A stretch of 64,000 nt of DNA from Sequoia sempervirens (GCA_007258455.2 VDFB02344338.1:29006-93005), one strand, 5' to 3'. Numbered from the stretch's first letter, positions 34,131 to 47,239 are shown. A program made the numbers and translations. Notes: a model not told the origin generated them from the letters alone.

Positions 34131-36478
34131 TTAGGAGAAGGTAATCTGGAAGGGCCAGAATTCCCTGCTCAAAATGGTAGCATTTCACGCAAGGTTATTT
34201 CTTCATTTATGAAATAAAAGAAGTAATGAGGCACCAATCCATGGCAAAATACCTCGCTGGAACTGTCAAGGAGATTTTAGGTAATGCTTATTTGCTGGTT
34301 TGATTTAAGAAAATGTTAGCAATCATCGAACACAGGCAATGAACAACCATACAACCATGGATGCAACCACAAAATAAAAATTCATATGTTAAGCATTAAA
34401 GAGGGGTGTGAGAACACAAATGTTATATGTTAATGTTCTATAATGTGTATTATGCATGCCTTATTCATGTTATCTATTGAATATTTAAAATTTCCCTATA
34501 TTTTTTAAATTTTCCCTATATTTTTATATAGCCGTCCCCTGCCGTCCCTAATTTTGGCCTAAAAATTTGGAAACTTGGGGACTCATCCCGCCGTCCCCTA
34601 CCTTCCCCGTCTTGAAAACTTGGGGTAACCTTGGTGATTAATGATGCATAAATAAGATACTTCCATTGTCACTTCCATTGTCACAAGGTTGAGGAAAACT
34701 TTGAAAGATTAATGATGCATAAATAAGATACCCAAAATAGGATTGATCCATATACTTGTAAGAAGTAAATATGGGCTGAACTAAAAGCCCAAAAAAATCC
34801 TAATTATTATATTCTTATCCATTGAAATACTCATAACTAGCATGAAATATTCATAACTAGCACTTGCACCTAAAGGAGGTTCAAGGATTTCACTAATAGA
34901 AAACTATATGTATGTTAATATGTTAGAGAGTATGTCTTTGTACATGGATGCGCTGCAAATTCTAGTTGCATTTGGCTGGATTAAACAATTAATAATAAGT
35001 GCTAAATAATGAAACAAAATAAACTTAACACAAATCTAGATTTTTTCTTTAAAGAAATTAAGTATAATTCGATTATGAAATATTTGCATACAGATTTAAA
35101 ACATAAAGCAATGCAAATGAAAAGAGAAAGTTGTCATCAAATTGACGAAAAACACTAGAAATAGAATGTTCCCATCCAATTGTCAAATCAATATTTATCT
35201 AGCTTTTATATGATAAGTGAGATTTTGGAGGCTTTTACCATTAAACAGCAGCTGGTTTACCATTAAATGACAGCTGAAACTTGTTTTCCGACGACTCAAT
35301 AGTGGTTTGCAGGTGTGCGACTTGTTTCAGACTCGAATCTCACACTATATGTAGCCTATTGACTAATTAAGTTGACTTTTTCTTATGTGTAGATTAATGG
35401 TGCATGAAAAAGATATGGAAAATGGGATTGATCCATATAGTTGTAAAAGGTAAGGATGGAGTTTTTTCCCAATCAACAAATGGGAATTTTCAGTAGAAGG
35501 AGGATTCGATTTAGACAAGTTATCAAAGAAATCGACAAGTTATCAAAGAATTAACAGTATGGACACAGAAGAGGCGTGAGAGAAGTTATTGGATGGGTTC
35601 TTCTCCAAGACTTTCCATGAATCCTTTATCCTTCTTAGGTAATCTCTACGTTTATTTTGAACGCAATTAACCTACTACAGGATGCAGATATGGTCAAGAG
35701 ATCAGCCTTTGGTTTTGTTCAAGATCATCTAATATCTGAAGCCTCTTATAACTCGGCTTTGGGCAATCATGGTTTGTTTAACGGATGTGCATTGATTGGA
35801 GGGATTTTCAAGCAGAATGAAATCTGGAGATTTCTAGCGGTGAACTATGCTTATGAGCCATTAAGCAGAAAATGCATAATGCATGCACATGGTGGAGAAG
35901 ATTGAGGAGGTGTTCTAGGCATTACTTTTTCTCCTCTCATCATCCTATCCTGCCTTCCCCTCAAGATCTGTTCGAAGCTGGGGTAGAAAACTAGCTTCAA
36001 GGTGGTATTACGTCTATAAGAATGGGTAGAAAACTATGTTATTATTAATCTTTTTGTATCACACCTTATAATGCTGACAATCATATGTCTATGTTATTAT
36101 TGATCTTTCAAATCACGCCTTATAGTTATAATCCAAAGATATGAAAAAAGGATTCAGCAAATAAAAACAAAGGTTTCTGAATGCATTGTTGTGGAGGACT
36201 CATTTTGCTCGGTTGAATGGAGGAATACAAGAAAACAGATAAAATTTCACAAAAAAAAAAGTTCACTTTTTTGTCTTTTTCTGCTATAACCTATTCTTTG
36301 AATTGTATTTGAAACATTAATTTTTTTATAAATAATTCAGCTCATTGCAGAGATAAAATATTTGAGTTCAATGAAATACAATCTAGGTATAGTTTGACAT
36401 TTTTTTCAATTGAAGGAAACACAAAACTTTAATGTTATTTCCATGAATATACTACCAACATTGAGGACTAGATTATAA
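34131..36478. other. Intergenic DNA with one doubtful ORF
   Basis: An open frame at 35657-35905 (+, 82 codons, first ATG at 35690) has normal amino-acid composition but no motif that I know; it could be an exon or debris. 36140-36215 resembles 37655-37730, so the Dof-like ORF lies between direct repeats. Confidence 0.3.
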
Positions 36479-36484
36479 TTTATT
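36479..36484 (-). promoter_or_regulatory. Possible poly(A) signal of Dof-like gene
   Basis: AATAAA on the minus strand, 80 bp after the stop codon of the Dof-like ORF. Confidence 0.35.
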
Positions 36485-36563
36485 TTCATAAATTCAACTC
36501 AAAGCTAACTTAACTAGAACCTTACCTTAACTATCCAGCTAACCTCGCAAAGAGGGAATCTCT

Positions 36564-37121
36564 CTATTTATAACTAAAACCTTGGCATTGATTCATGTAT
36601 AGTTGTAGATCAATAAAATAGTCATCTTCAATAGAGGTGTGCTGCCTGAACTGACCCCAATTCTGGTTTTGTAAAAGTGCAGCTTTGTGCTGGAAGAAAT
36701 CTATTGGATCTTGTCTTTCTTCTCCTCCCATTGCATAATCATGTAAAATAAGATTTGAGGTTGCCTCTTGTAAGACCAAACTGTTTTGTCTTTGGGGCTT
36801 GATATCAAAAGAATTGCGGTTCTTGGAATATTGTTTTCCCACAAAAGTGAAGAGCTTATTGCATGTAAAGCACTTATACCTTGCCTGTAAAACCTTGGAG
36901 TGACTGTTATCAAAATATCTAAACTTGTTATTATGAGAATGACACTTTAAACAAGTGGGATTTTCAGAGGACTCTTTCAAGGCTCTTTTCAATCCCTCAT
37001 ACTCATCCATCTGTTTTAGAGGATATGGTAGAAGAATCTTACAGGTACCCTTGACTCCACCTTCAATTTTCTTTGCTTTTGCCAAATGGCTGAGAATAAT
37101 TTCTTCAGCTCTATTATCCAT
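36564..37121 (-). CDS. Divergent Dof-like zinc-finger protein
   Basis: The 185-residue single-exon ORF starts at an ATG and has no internal stop. Residues 57-87 form a C-x2-C...C-x2-C finger (C57, C60, C84, C87), and the intervening text N-K-F-R-Y-F-D-N and Q-A-R-Y-K-C-F-T-C parallels the Dof finger (T-K-F-C-Y-Y-N-N, Q-P-R-x-x-C-x-x-C). Dof proteins are plant transcription factors that bind AAAG sites in the nucleus. Differences from the family: 23 rather than 21 residues between the Cys pairs, and no R-R-Y-W-T-x-G-G basic tail. The remainder is polar with no known domain. It may be a divergent family member, a recent pseudogene that is still open, or a coincidence of Cys spacing. A TATA-like element lies 79 bp upstream. 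Confidence 0.5.
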   Translation of the reverse strand: MDNRAEEIILSHLAKAKKIEGGVKGTCKILLPYPLKQMDEYEGLKRALKESSENPTCLKCHSHNNKFRYFDNSHSKVLQARYKCFTCNKLFTFVGKQYSKNRNSFDIKPQRQNSLVLQEATSNLILHDYAMGGEERQDPIDFFQHKAALLQNQNWGQFRQHTSIEDDYFIDLQLYMNQCQGFSYK

Positions 37122-37199
37122 CTAGAGATCTCTTTCTCTAGTCTAACATTATTAAACTAAATGGCCTATCTATTGTAAACTCTGGCCATGTCTATGTGG

Positions 37200-37206
37200 A
37201 TTTATA
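37200..37206 (-). promoter_or_regulatory. Possible TATA box of Dof-like gene
   Basis: TATAAAT on the minus strand, about 80 bp before the ATG. Confidence 0.35.
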
Positions 37207-37917
37207 ATTTAATTTCTCTTGTGGGATTCCCCACCATTTGTGGCTTTTCTGCACTGGCTTTTCTTAATAAGAAATGAGAAGCATTTAGTTGGATTTTCTT
37301 AATAAGCAACGAGAGCTTTTCAAGATAAACAACGAGAAGCATTAGCTGGCTTTGAAAAGAAAAATGGGTAGAAGAGAGGCAACTAGAGATTTGGATGATG
37401 TTCCTAATAATAGTTTTATTGAGATTCTTGTATTTTTAAGAAAAAACAAAAAAGCTAGCTAAAGCCTTGGTCAAATTAAAAAATTAAAAGTATTTTATAT
37501 GGATTATGTTGCCAACAATATTGATATCAATGTGATTGTAATTTAGTAAATCTAAAGATTATCTACATCTTTATAACTAAGTATTTTTTTAAAACACCTT
37601 TTATAATACAAATTCCTGTTAATATATTATCATTTTAATCATGCAAACTATACATAACAACACTAAGATATGAAAAAAAAATAGTAAATAAAAACAGTGA
37701 TTTCTGAATACATTTTTGTGGAGGACTATTATTGTCTATTATTTTGGTCTTCCTAATAAAAAATATCTGTCTGTAAATACCTATATAAGGAATTATGCTA
37801 TTTACTGCACAACAACATGGCTCTAACCTTAAACTTAATTCCTAGTGTGAAATATAAATACTCATAATAGCATTGCATCAGCAGCTTTAAGACTCAGAGA
37901 CTTAATCTTTCACTTTC

Positions 37918-38161
37918 TTACCCAGCTTCTTCCCATGTCTGCTCTATCTTCTCTTTCCCTCCTCCTTCAACAGACTCTGCCTCACTAATTTCTTCAGCAA
38001 TAGACTTTGCTTTCTCCCCTTCTTCTTCAAGTTTTGACTGAATGTTCTCTGCTGCTTTGTTTGCCACATCCTTCACATTATTGAGGGGTCTCACAGCCCT
38101 TGGCTTGATGTCAATTTCCTCTGCAACACCTCTGTCCAACTTTTCCACAACAAAACACACT
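37918..38161 (-). CDS. LEA-like protein, candidate second exon
   Basis: On the minus strand an open frame follows a possible splice acceptor (CTGAAG just before 38161) and ends with TAA at 37918. It encodes about 80 residues rich in Glu, Lys and Ala with no aromatic core: segments such as K-A-A-E-N-I-Q-S-K-L-E-E-E-G-E-K-A-K-S-I-A-E-E. This amphipathic, repetitive style resembles group-3/LEA_4 late-embryogenesis proteins, which protect membranes and proteins on drying. The candidate first exon at 38414-38503 reads like an organelle-targeting peptide, but its phase (0) does not match this frame at either available acceptor, so the model needs an extra exon, another junction, or is a pseudogene. 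Confidence 0.35.
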
Positions 38162-38413
38162 CTTCAGAATACCCATGTGTGTCTGTATATTTGTATCTAT
38201 CCTTACAAGATTTTTTTAAGATTATCATGTATGTTATACATGTGGGAAATGCTTAAACATACTACTAAGCAGACCCATGTTAAATATATGTGGATATACT
38301 TCAAATACAATTTGTAAATATGTCTTAAGCATTCACAATATCATGTTGGAACTAAATGAAAGTAATGTGGCCCTTTCAAATGCATATGAAATAATTAAAT
38401 TAAAACAGTTTAC

Positions 38414-38503
38414 CTCTTTTGAAGAGGGAATAGTTCTGAAGAAAACTCTATTCTGTATGACAGATCTTGCCCTCACCAAGCCAAGCTGACAAGTTTTATT
38501 CAT
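38414..38503 (-). CDS. Candidate first exon with targeting-peptide character
   Basis: It starts with ATG at 38503 (minus) and encodes 30 residues, M-N-K-T-C-Q-L-G-L-V-R-A-R-S-V-I-Q-N-R-V-, then F-F-R-T-I-P-S-S-K-E. It is rich in Arg, Ser and hydrophobics and has a single acidic residue at its end, as expected of a mitochondrial presequence. It ends at a good donor, AAAGAG/GTAAAC. It is placed about 250 bp upstream of the LEA-like exon; the junction phase is unresolved. Confidence 0.3.
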
Positions 38504-38697
38504 ACTGATAAACCAGCGAAATCTATCACAATCTATTCTCACATATGATACCGCCTCACACTTTGAAGAGACTGTTTTTGTTTATTATCAAGAAATGATC
38601 TGATGAGGTTTGGTTGCAGCAATTGGAGATGATATACTCAGGGATGGGATGTAATTGTGATGTGGCAGTTGTGAAGGTGTGGTTTTGCATGTGTACA

Positions 38698-38705
38698 TGA
38701 CGTGT
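38698..38705 (-). promoter_or_regulatory. ACGT-core element upstream of the LEA-like candidate
   Basis: ACACGTCA on the minus strand, about 195 bp before the candidate ATG. ACGT-core elements bind bZIP factors, and many LEA genes are ABA-induced through them. One such site can occur by chance. Confidence 0.25.
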
Positions 38706-38935
38706 TTAGAGAAGATAAAAAGACTATTCAAAGTTGACAAGGCATGTCCTCCAAAACCACATTACTAATTCACATAGCTTAGCCTTTGCTTTCATTTGAT
38801 TCTGCCTGTTATTAATTTTTTTTTTCTTACTAATAAATTTAGCATTAAAAGGAAAATGTTATATTGATACAGACTGCAACAGTACCGCTGTCATAATAAA
38901 GTTATATAATGTTATTAAATTTTAAATTAATTGTT

Positions 38936-39062
38936 TTTTCTAGATTTGATTGTGTAGAGTTTTTTTGCATCAATGTTTTGGATCACACTTCTGATGATGG
39001 ATCATGAAATGTGATCCGAAACATTGATGCAAAAAACTCTACACAATCAGATCCAGAAAGGA
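38936..39062. repeat. Foldback inverted repeat (50-bp arms)
   Basis: GATTGTGTAGAG...GCATCAATGTTTTGGATCACA on the left is the near-complement of TGTGATCCGAAACATTGATGC...CTCTACACAATC on the right (only ends quoted), around a loop containing GATGATGGATCATG. About five mismatches in 50 bp. It could be a small MITE-like or foldback element; no clear target-site duplication was found. Confidence 0.75.
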
Positions 39063-42000
39063 CATTTAATTAGGAATATGGATTGTGGAAACTTAATATC
39101 ATTAATTATTAAATCTCACTTGAACTCATCAACCAACTCTTAAAAATATGTGCTCATTGCACCCAGACCTCCATCTAGTATGATGCCCCTACTCTATAAA
39201 ATGAAATGGCTTAAATAATTGCTCAAAATGCTAGGAACAAAAAAAGAGTCGCGAGATAAGTTTGATAATTTTTTATTGGTGAAGGCACATCTATTTTATT
39301 AAATAAAAAAATATTGCACATCAAAAATAAAATTTTCATAGCCAGTGTTTTTCTGTTAATGAAAATTTTTATATATGAAATTAGAGTTTTTCATAAGAGT
39401 GATTTTTTAATAATTGTTTAATTTTAAAAGGTCAAGAAGTGTATTTTTAACATTTTTTCTTGTTTGTTTTGGATTCATTTTGACTACTTGTCTTTAATGT
39501 AATAGTCTAGTTTTCAAATGATATATTTATGGACATAAAATTTCTACAATCCATGCTAATAGCTTGAAAAATCAAGAGTAAAATAATAAAAAATTAATGT
39601 TAGGGTGTTCTATAAAAAGACAAAGCCTTAGATCATTTAGATCATATCATTGAATTATCATTCATGCATCATTTGATCATGGAGAGCATTGCATCAACAT
39701 TTGCATGCATATAAACAAATACATAGAAATTTAAATTGTGCTTAGTGTCTTTGATCTTGTTCAAACATCTTTAAATTGATATATAGGGCTTAATTGTGAT
39801 CAAGACAAGATGTGGATTCGCCCTCTTGGTAACAGGTGATACTAGCGATTCTAAGCACCACCAAATCTAGGTAAACATAGGCAAACAAGATTCTGAAGAC
39901 TAGAAGTAAATAGTTAAAGGACACATAAAAGGTTCAAAGATGAAATTTTCTAAATCAAGGTTTCCTATACAATTCTAACCCCTAACAAAGATCACATATT
40001 AGATTCTAGTCTATCACAACCTCAATATCATAGATCTAAGAGAAAAATTTAAGTTGGTTCACAAGGGTCCATTTTTTTCATCTTTATCTACTCACCTCAT
40101 TTATATATGTTAAAGTTCTAATATTGATTGCATAATTGATTGATTAGACTAGGTATTTTATAGGGTGCATTAAGTTATCCTTCTCAATCTAGTGAACCTG
40201 AAATTTCCTACACTCCCTAGAGTTTAAGTTTTTAATTTTTAATAAGATCTAAACTTTACCTTGGTGTGCATTGCCTTATAGTTGTTTTATGTTTGAAAAA
40301 GTCAACCTAATCCTCATTTTCCATTGTAAATAAGTCATAGGATCAACCCTACAATGGCCTTGGCACAAGGTGCAAATTTTTTTATTGATATAAATACTAC
40401 TCATTTTAATATGGAAGGTGCTTTTGATCATGACACTCATGTAGAAAATATGGATAGGCAAGACATGAATCTTAATACATATGCTTTTATCAAATCTTGT
40501 TAATTTGGGTGATGATGATAATCCTTCAATTTTGATTGATTTCCTTCACAATTTATTGATTAACAAGCCTTATGGAATGAAACTATTAGAGGCCACATGG
40601 GTCAAAAGTTAAGTTCATCAAGTCCTATTGGTGATCCATCTCATCCCTCTCCTTCACAAGCTTCTTCTATTGTTCCTTCTAATTACTTCTCCCACTCTTA
40701 AGTATGCCACATTTTTATCCATGGTTCGTATCTCCTTCCACTAATCATCTCCATGTTCTTATCTCTATCACATCCATGTTATGGGTAAGAAATATTGTGA
40801 AGAAAAATATGACTTAATAGCTTGTTTAGACATGAGCGGACACAAGTGATAAAGGAGTTGCAAACCACATTGTCATGTGCTTTAATATGAACAAGATAAA
40901 TAAAATAAAAGATCTTTAGATGAGAAAGGAAGGCAAGGTGCGTAGGAAAAAGATTAATGGAAATTTTAAATGATGGGACAAAATTTTGGTGAAGGGATCA
41001 CCCGGTTGAGTAAAGACAAGGCATTATCGATAGGCACGGGTGTCATGGGAAGGATGTTTCCTACCACACCTTTATGAAGATATGGCTTCCCTCCTTGATG
41101 TAATTAATGCCTGAGAAGGACCAGTAGATGGAGCACAACATAGAGCAATATAGATACTCAAAAAAACACATTTTTCAGTTGATGTGATGGAAGTTGCCAA
41201 GATTGATTGCATGTGAATGCAAGCTAGAAGAGAAAATAAAATATGAATGAACACATAGTGGAGTAGGGAGGGATGCACCATTTTGGGTGAATTTTAGAGT
41301 TTTGAGGGATGTTTTAGAGGTCCACAAGGGCATGCTAATAAAAAGGAGGATTTTCAAGATTTTGGGAAGGTATGGAGAATAAGAGGATGTGTAGAGAAGC
41401 CATATTTTATTGACCATTTGGTTTGTCACTACATGGAAAGGTAGTAGAGACTAGGCATCTATATTAGAAATATTTTTAACATTATTGCTAGATCTAAAGG
41501 TATATTTTAGCATGTACATCAAAAATATCTTCCAAACCATTCCTATAGGTGCATTCCTTAATAGTTACATCCCTAAATAGTATTTAATTCTATTTTTTTT
41601 ACTTCTACAACTAAAAGGGATTTGAGAGATTCATAGTAGTAAACTCATGCTACTTAGAACAACATTAATTGGACAAAGATGTTGTGATAACTCTAGTATT
41701 GTTATTGTTTAATAAGGTCAATGATAGAAGCATATGCCTAAACCAATGATATTCAATAGTTATCTCATGCCACTATAATTTGTAGTGTTTTATGAGGCAC
41801 ACTATTAGATATCTAGAATGTTCTTTTTTTACAAGTGTGTTGGTGTGATTTATGGGGATATATCCCTCTACTGCATGCTGATATAGAATTGACATGTGCA
41901 TAGAATCTTTGCATATGGGATTTTTTGGGGAGTATAACACCAAGTAGGCTAAGTGTTTTTCTATAAATTCTAATTGGAATGTATAGATTTATTGGTAAAA

Positions 42001-42892
42001 TATTCATGGAATACAATGGTGCACATGAAGTTATTTATCCAAGATTGATTTATGTACCTTTATTTTCACTATAGTAGCATGTAGATAAGGTTTCCCTCTT
42101 TTGGTGATATTATTCCATTATGTTTGTGCTAAGTAGAACCGCCAGATGGAATCATGAATATTGTATGCTAATTCATTTTCTTTGGGGAATATTATGAAGT
42201 TTCTATATTCTATGAATGAGGCTAAATTATAACAAGTTTAGGTAAGCTCCAAAAACATTTATATTTATAATGGGTAAGGTCATTGGGCATTATAGGTAAT
42301 AATTTAATGTCATTTTGAATTGTATGATGATACAACATTATCAACTTACATTGTTTGTTGATATTAACATAATAGTAAGTTACCATGTTAGTTAGTTAAT
42401 AGATGTCCTAGTTAATCTTGTTGGGTATTGTATAGTATATTCATGGAAACACTTTATGTGGTTGTGCTTGAATTTGGGTTGAAGATTAAATTTGATAATA
42501 TGGTGTTGTTGATTTTGACATATATCATACACCTCATCCATCATTTTTTATAATGATTATTTCATATAATAAAAAGTGTTTGATAACTAATCCTATTAGG
42601 AGTTCCACATTTGGGATGAGCATTGTTATGTTTCATTAATTTATAGAATAAAATTATATGTAGACACTGAAATAAGATTACCAACACATAGCATAATCTT
42701 CACACCATCACATACATTTACTATGAAATATTTTTGAATGTATAGTGTCACGATGTAAACAATACCTTTAAGTGCACCAATGGTATGCCTAAGGGAGTAG
42801 TAATGTATCAAACAATGAAACATTGTGCTTAAAGGGTGTCATTCATTCTTGTGGAACTAGAAGGATAAAACCTTGTATGTCTCTACATATAG
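39063..42892. other. Non-coding DNA, nothing recognised
   Basis: Scattered short frames only. A Ser/Pro-rich stretch near 40600-40700 (+) might be retroelement debris but lacks a diagnostic motif. Confidence 0.45.
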
Positions 42893-43135
42893 ATATCCTA
42901 GAAGCCACATAGGGCAAGGGGGGCACCACCTTGCCACATATGCACAATATAGGAGCTAATGATTAATAGTTGGGAGGAAGGTACATGTCATGCAACATAC
43001 AAACATAGGTTATTGAAAAATCTTTACTAAATATCTTAAAAGCTACATAGGACATGGGGTCCTCACCACCTTGCCATGTATGCACCATATGGGAGCTAAT
43101 AATTAGTATTTGGGATGAAGGTACATGTCATGGTG
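42893..43135. repeat. Tandem duplication, 138-bp period
   Basis: Copies start near 42893 and 43031 and share CACCACCTTGCCA, GGGAGCTAAT-like and GAAGGTACATGTCATG segments in order. Confidence 0.7.
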
Positions 43136-45539
43136 ATAAGATATATCATGCCACCACCAAAGGCAATGCATGGTAGGTGGTAGTACATTGAAGAGCCCAC
43201 ACTAGAATTTTTTGAGCCCATTGCAAGGAAATACAAGCCCAAGGATGAACGCAAAAGGGAACATTGATGATGTCACAGGTGTCATGTGGCACTAGGAAAT
43301 TTATTCATATTGCATGCCACATAGCACAAAGTTTCCAATTGTATACTTATGAGCCGATAGGTATGTGCCATGTGTGATAGAAATTCAAACTAGGTATCAA
43401 GTGGAGTGGCTACTATGAAGAAGGTAAGTATCAAGAACATGAAAAAAGATTGAATAATGTGTGTTCAAGGAGGATGGATTTGATAGCTAGTTCCCAATGG
43501 GTGAAATGAAACTACACACTCAAAGTTGAGTCGGTGTGCGCTACCAAAGAGATAGTGTGACATAGTAACAAGAGCACAAAGCTAAGCAATAGTAGTGGCC
43601 ATGACATGGCCAAGAGATAAATAAAGGGATTGGTAGGTGCTATGAGATGCAAGAAGTAATGGAAATTGACCCTAGATGATAACACTAACAATAGGTAACT
43701 TATGTACTTGCTCTTAGTTATGTGGTAGCAAGTAGTAGGTGGTCATTGATGGCTTAAATTAAAATTTCATAAGACAAATTATGGGCATAGAATATGAATT
43801 TCGGTGCCTAAGGGGATATGAGTTTCATGCAAGCAAAGGAAAGGGAAAAAACTAGGGTTTAACATGGACACCATGGAAGAATCTTAGTTGGAACCAAAGA
43901 CATGAATAGGGTAAACCGAGTATAGGAAAACATCTAGAACACTAAGACACCATAAAGACTATAGGAAAATGTAGGAACTGACATCAAGGGAATGTACATA
44001 GACATATCACCTCAAGAAGTTCATCCTAATGCAAGAAGACCTACAAATTAATCATATTTAAAAAAAGAACACCATGTCAAACAAAGGTAGCAATCAAAGC
44101 AAAGATAGGCCTTCAAGACATAAGTGAAATAGATTATCATAGGCAACATGTGTACACAATCAAAACCTTGACCAAGAATGCAAACCCTAATAGTAGATGA
44201 TAACCCAAAGGACTTGACCTAAAGGTAAGGTACAAACCAAGGTAACACATGGTATTAAAGCACACATACAAATCAAGTGACAAGCTAAAAGTTAGTCTCA
44301 TAGAGCACATTCAAAAAATATTATATCTTATGTAAATTAGAAATATTGGACTAGTAAGAAACTATTTGGCTCACCAAATAAAAGAACCTAAAATATTAAT
44401 TGGTGCTAGGTCATTTTTAAAGGTATTGTTTCAAAAAATGATATAAATCAAGAAAATAATATAATTACATTCTTTTCACATCAATTTCCTAACAACAAAG
44501 TTGATATTGACAACCAACAAGAGACTAGGAAAAATTAGATAGCAATGGAAATAAGAAACTAAATTAACACAAAGAGACAAACAATAGAGAAAAAATGGAT
44601 CTAAATACACATACGGATAAAGGTTCGCTAATAAGAAAATGCTCAAAATTATGTACAAATGCTCCTTGGTAAATTTTATAGATTTGTGACCAAAAGGACC
44701 CAATCATCCAAGGGAGGATTCCTTGTCAGACTACCTAGTCCTATTCTAACTACCACACTAACTGCCTAGTCCTATATAAATTTCCCTATCTTGGGGATGG
44801 TGTTATAAAAGGCTTGTCTTCCTTGCATCTCAATATTCAAATGTAATATATGGGATATAGAATTCATTCCTAGCCCTAAAAACTATTGAAATGGGATTTA
44901 ATTGGCTAAATTAGTCATAGTAGCGTCGATTTCTTCAAGATCTTCAATTTAAAAGAAGGGTCTCAATCAAGTTCTTAAAGAAAAAGTTAGGGCTCTCACA
45001 TCAACAATATAAGAGCATCAACGACACATAAGAGAGCTATAAGAGTAAGCATGTTGACTAAGAATATTCACTAACCTATGACTTGTTATTATAACTATAA
45101 TAAATCATCTTTGGAGGGTTTGAATAAGATAACTTGGAGCACCCAAGTTGGGAGGATAACTCGAACATGTTTGAATAGATTCTTATGTGACTTCTCTTGG
45201 GATTTGGATGTTGAAATTTGACTAAGGGATCTGGGTACTATTAGATTATGGTTTTGTAATTCTCCTTTGGTGGTATCACGTACTGTTTTCTCCATTTATT
45301 GGATTATCAATAGTGTATTTTGTAGGTAATGTTATGTTATCAATATTATTGTAGATCTTATTGCTAGTTGTATCACCTATTAAGGCTCCTTACCTAGAGT
45401 ATATTGCAATCAATATTATTGAGGTTTTTACAAATATATACAATTTATGGTTTTATTTTTATTAAGTGGTTTTGTTAATAGTTTTTTGTGCAGGGTTTAT
45501 TTATGTTGAGGGTTTCTTTTTATTTCCACATTACAAAAG
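43136..45539. other. Non-coding DNA, nothing recognised
   Basis: No supported gene or element on either strand. Confidence 0.5.
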
Positions 45540-46200
45540 TCTATATGAGTAAATTTGTGTACAACTATATATATACATATATGTAGATGTGTGTGTGTGT
45601 GTGTTTGTACAAATACATATACATACATGTAGTTGTATATGCATATGTATAACAATATATTCATATATACAATTATATCTTTAAGTGATATCAAATTCAT
45701 AATCTTCATATTTATATATTATTCTACATAGTTTACATACAACATAATACAAAAAAATAGTTTCTCAACTATTTTTATTTTGTAATGTGGAAAACTACAA
45801 GTTCTAAGGTGGACACTATTAATTATTTATAGATTGTATATTTACAAAGGTTTTTCTAGTAGCATATACTTGTACATATTTTTTTACAAATATATAAAGA
45901 CGTAAATATTATTTACAATATTTATGTTTATAAATGTATAGTTACTTTCATTAAATATTTGACATGATACTTATCTATATAAATTTATCCAAATATATAT
46001 AGTTATGTACACAAATGTAAAGTTGTACATGCATGTATATAACTATGTATACTTGTATCTATAAATGTGTATATGCATATAGTTGTTATCAAACTAAATC
46101 TATAAATACAACTACTTATATGTGTTTGTATAGTTATGTATACATATTTATAGCTCCATACACACATATGCATATATACTTGCACCTAAAGTTACAAATC
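45540..46200. repeat. Alternating purine-pyrimidine low-complexity region with (GT)8
   Basis: Dense runs of TATACATA/TATGTATA-type sequence, including (GT)8 at 45589-45604. The open frames on both strands here (His/Thr/Tyr/Ile-rich) are products of this composition. Confidence 0.75.
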
Positions 46201-47239
46201 AAACTATCTAGTTATGTTTCTTAACATAAGTGCATCATATACACCCCTAAATATGGAAATCTACTATGAAGTTGTGTTTTTAACAAAGTACTATTACTGG
46301 AACATTTTCATCTACGTTTGTTGCTACCTAGATTATATACCTTATGTTTGTAGGTATGGAAAATAGGTGACTAGTTTGTATGAGATGGCAGTCATGAAAT
46401 ATTCAATGTAGGAAAAGTACGTAAGAACATTACTTTGGCCTTAGTTGTGACCAAATAGAATATAATTGCTAATTTATTTTTATGCTAATTCTATGAGATC
46501 TTGAGTGCATATATCATAATGGATGAGTACTAAATGATTGGTACACTACCTATATGATTTCATAGGTTTTTTCCAAGGTGGAATTTCCCACAGTAATGAA
46601 TATTTTCTCAAATTTGATAGGCATGTTAGCAATGTCAAAATACAAATAATTTACAAGGTGAGTAACTAGTGGGTTACCGTGGTTACATGTAACTATTTTA
46701 AATGTTGAATGACAAAGTAATTCAACCTATTATTGAAAATAATGACCAAGATGTAGATAAAATGCAAGTGGGATTGTATTTTTCAATGAACAAGCACATG
46801 TATATGTTTTGTTACCAAAGAAACATATGATAGTCTAGAATCAAATGTTTGCCCATAATCAAATCACAACCAAAAACTAATATTATCCAAATTCAATAAA
46901 GAGAAGCTTCTATATGTGCATATTTTAGTTTCATTCAATGGACATGTTTTTTAATAGAATGAGTTTAGGAAATGTGTATTGGAATATCATTCAATGTTGA
47001 ATATCCAAATTTAATATTATACCTTGTATATCACTAACCTCCACCTATAATTATGGTTCTCAATTGGCAACATCATTAATTTGAATAAGCCTAATCATTC
47101 AGGTAATAAAAGTTAGAAAGTGAGAAACCACAAAATAATAAAAACCTATTGACTATCCTACATGAAGAAATATGTCATCTATGCAAATGTGGAGTTGTAA
47201 AGTACATACAATTGTCTATGCAAATGTACAAATTATATA
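46201..47239. other. Unassigned DNA upstream of the RPA-like relic
   Basis: Possibly includes the decayed N-terminal part of the RPA-like gene or the Helitron 5' region, but I cannot read a domain or a 5' TC terminus with confidence. Confidence 0.35.

Noticed and set aside
45497..46224. ORFs on both strands rich in His, Thr, Tyr and Ile
   Set aside because: Products of TATA/CACA-type low-complexity DNA.
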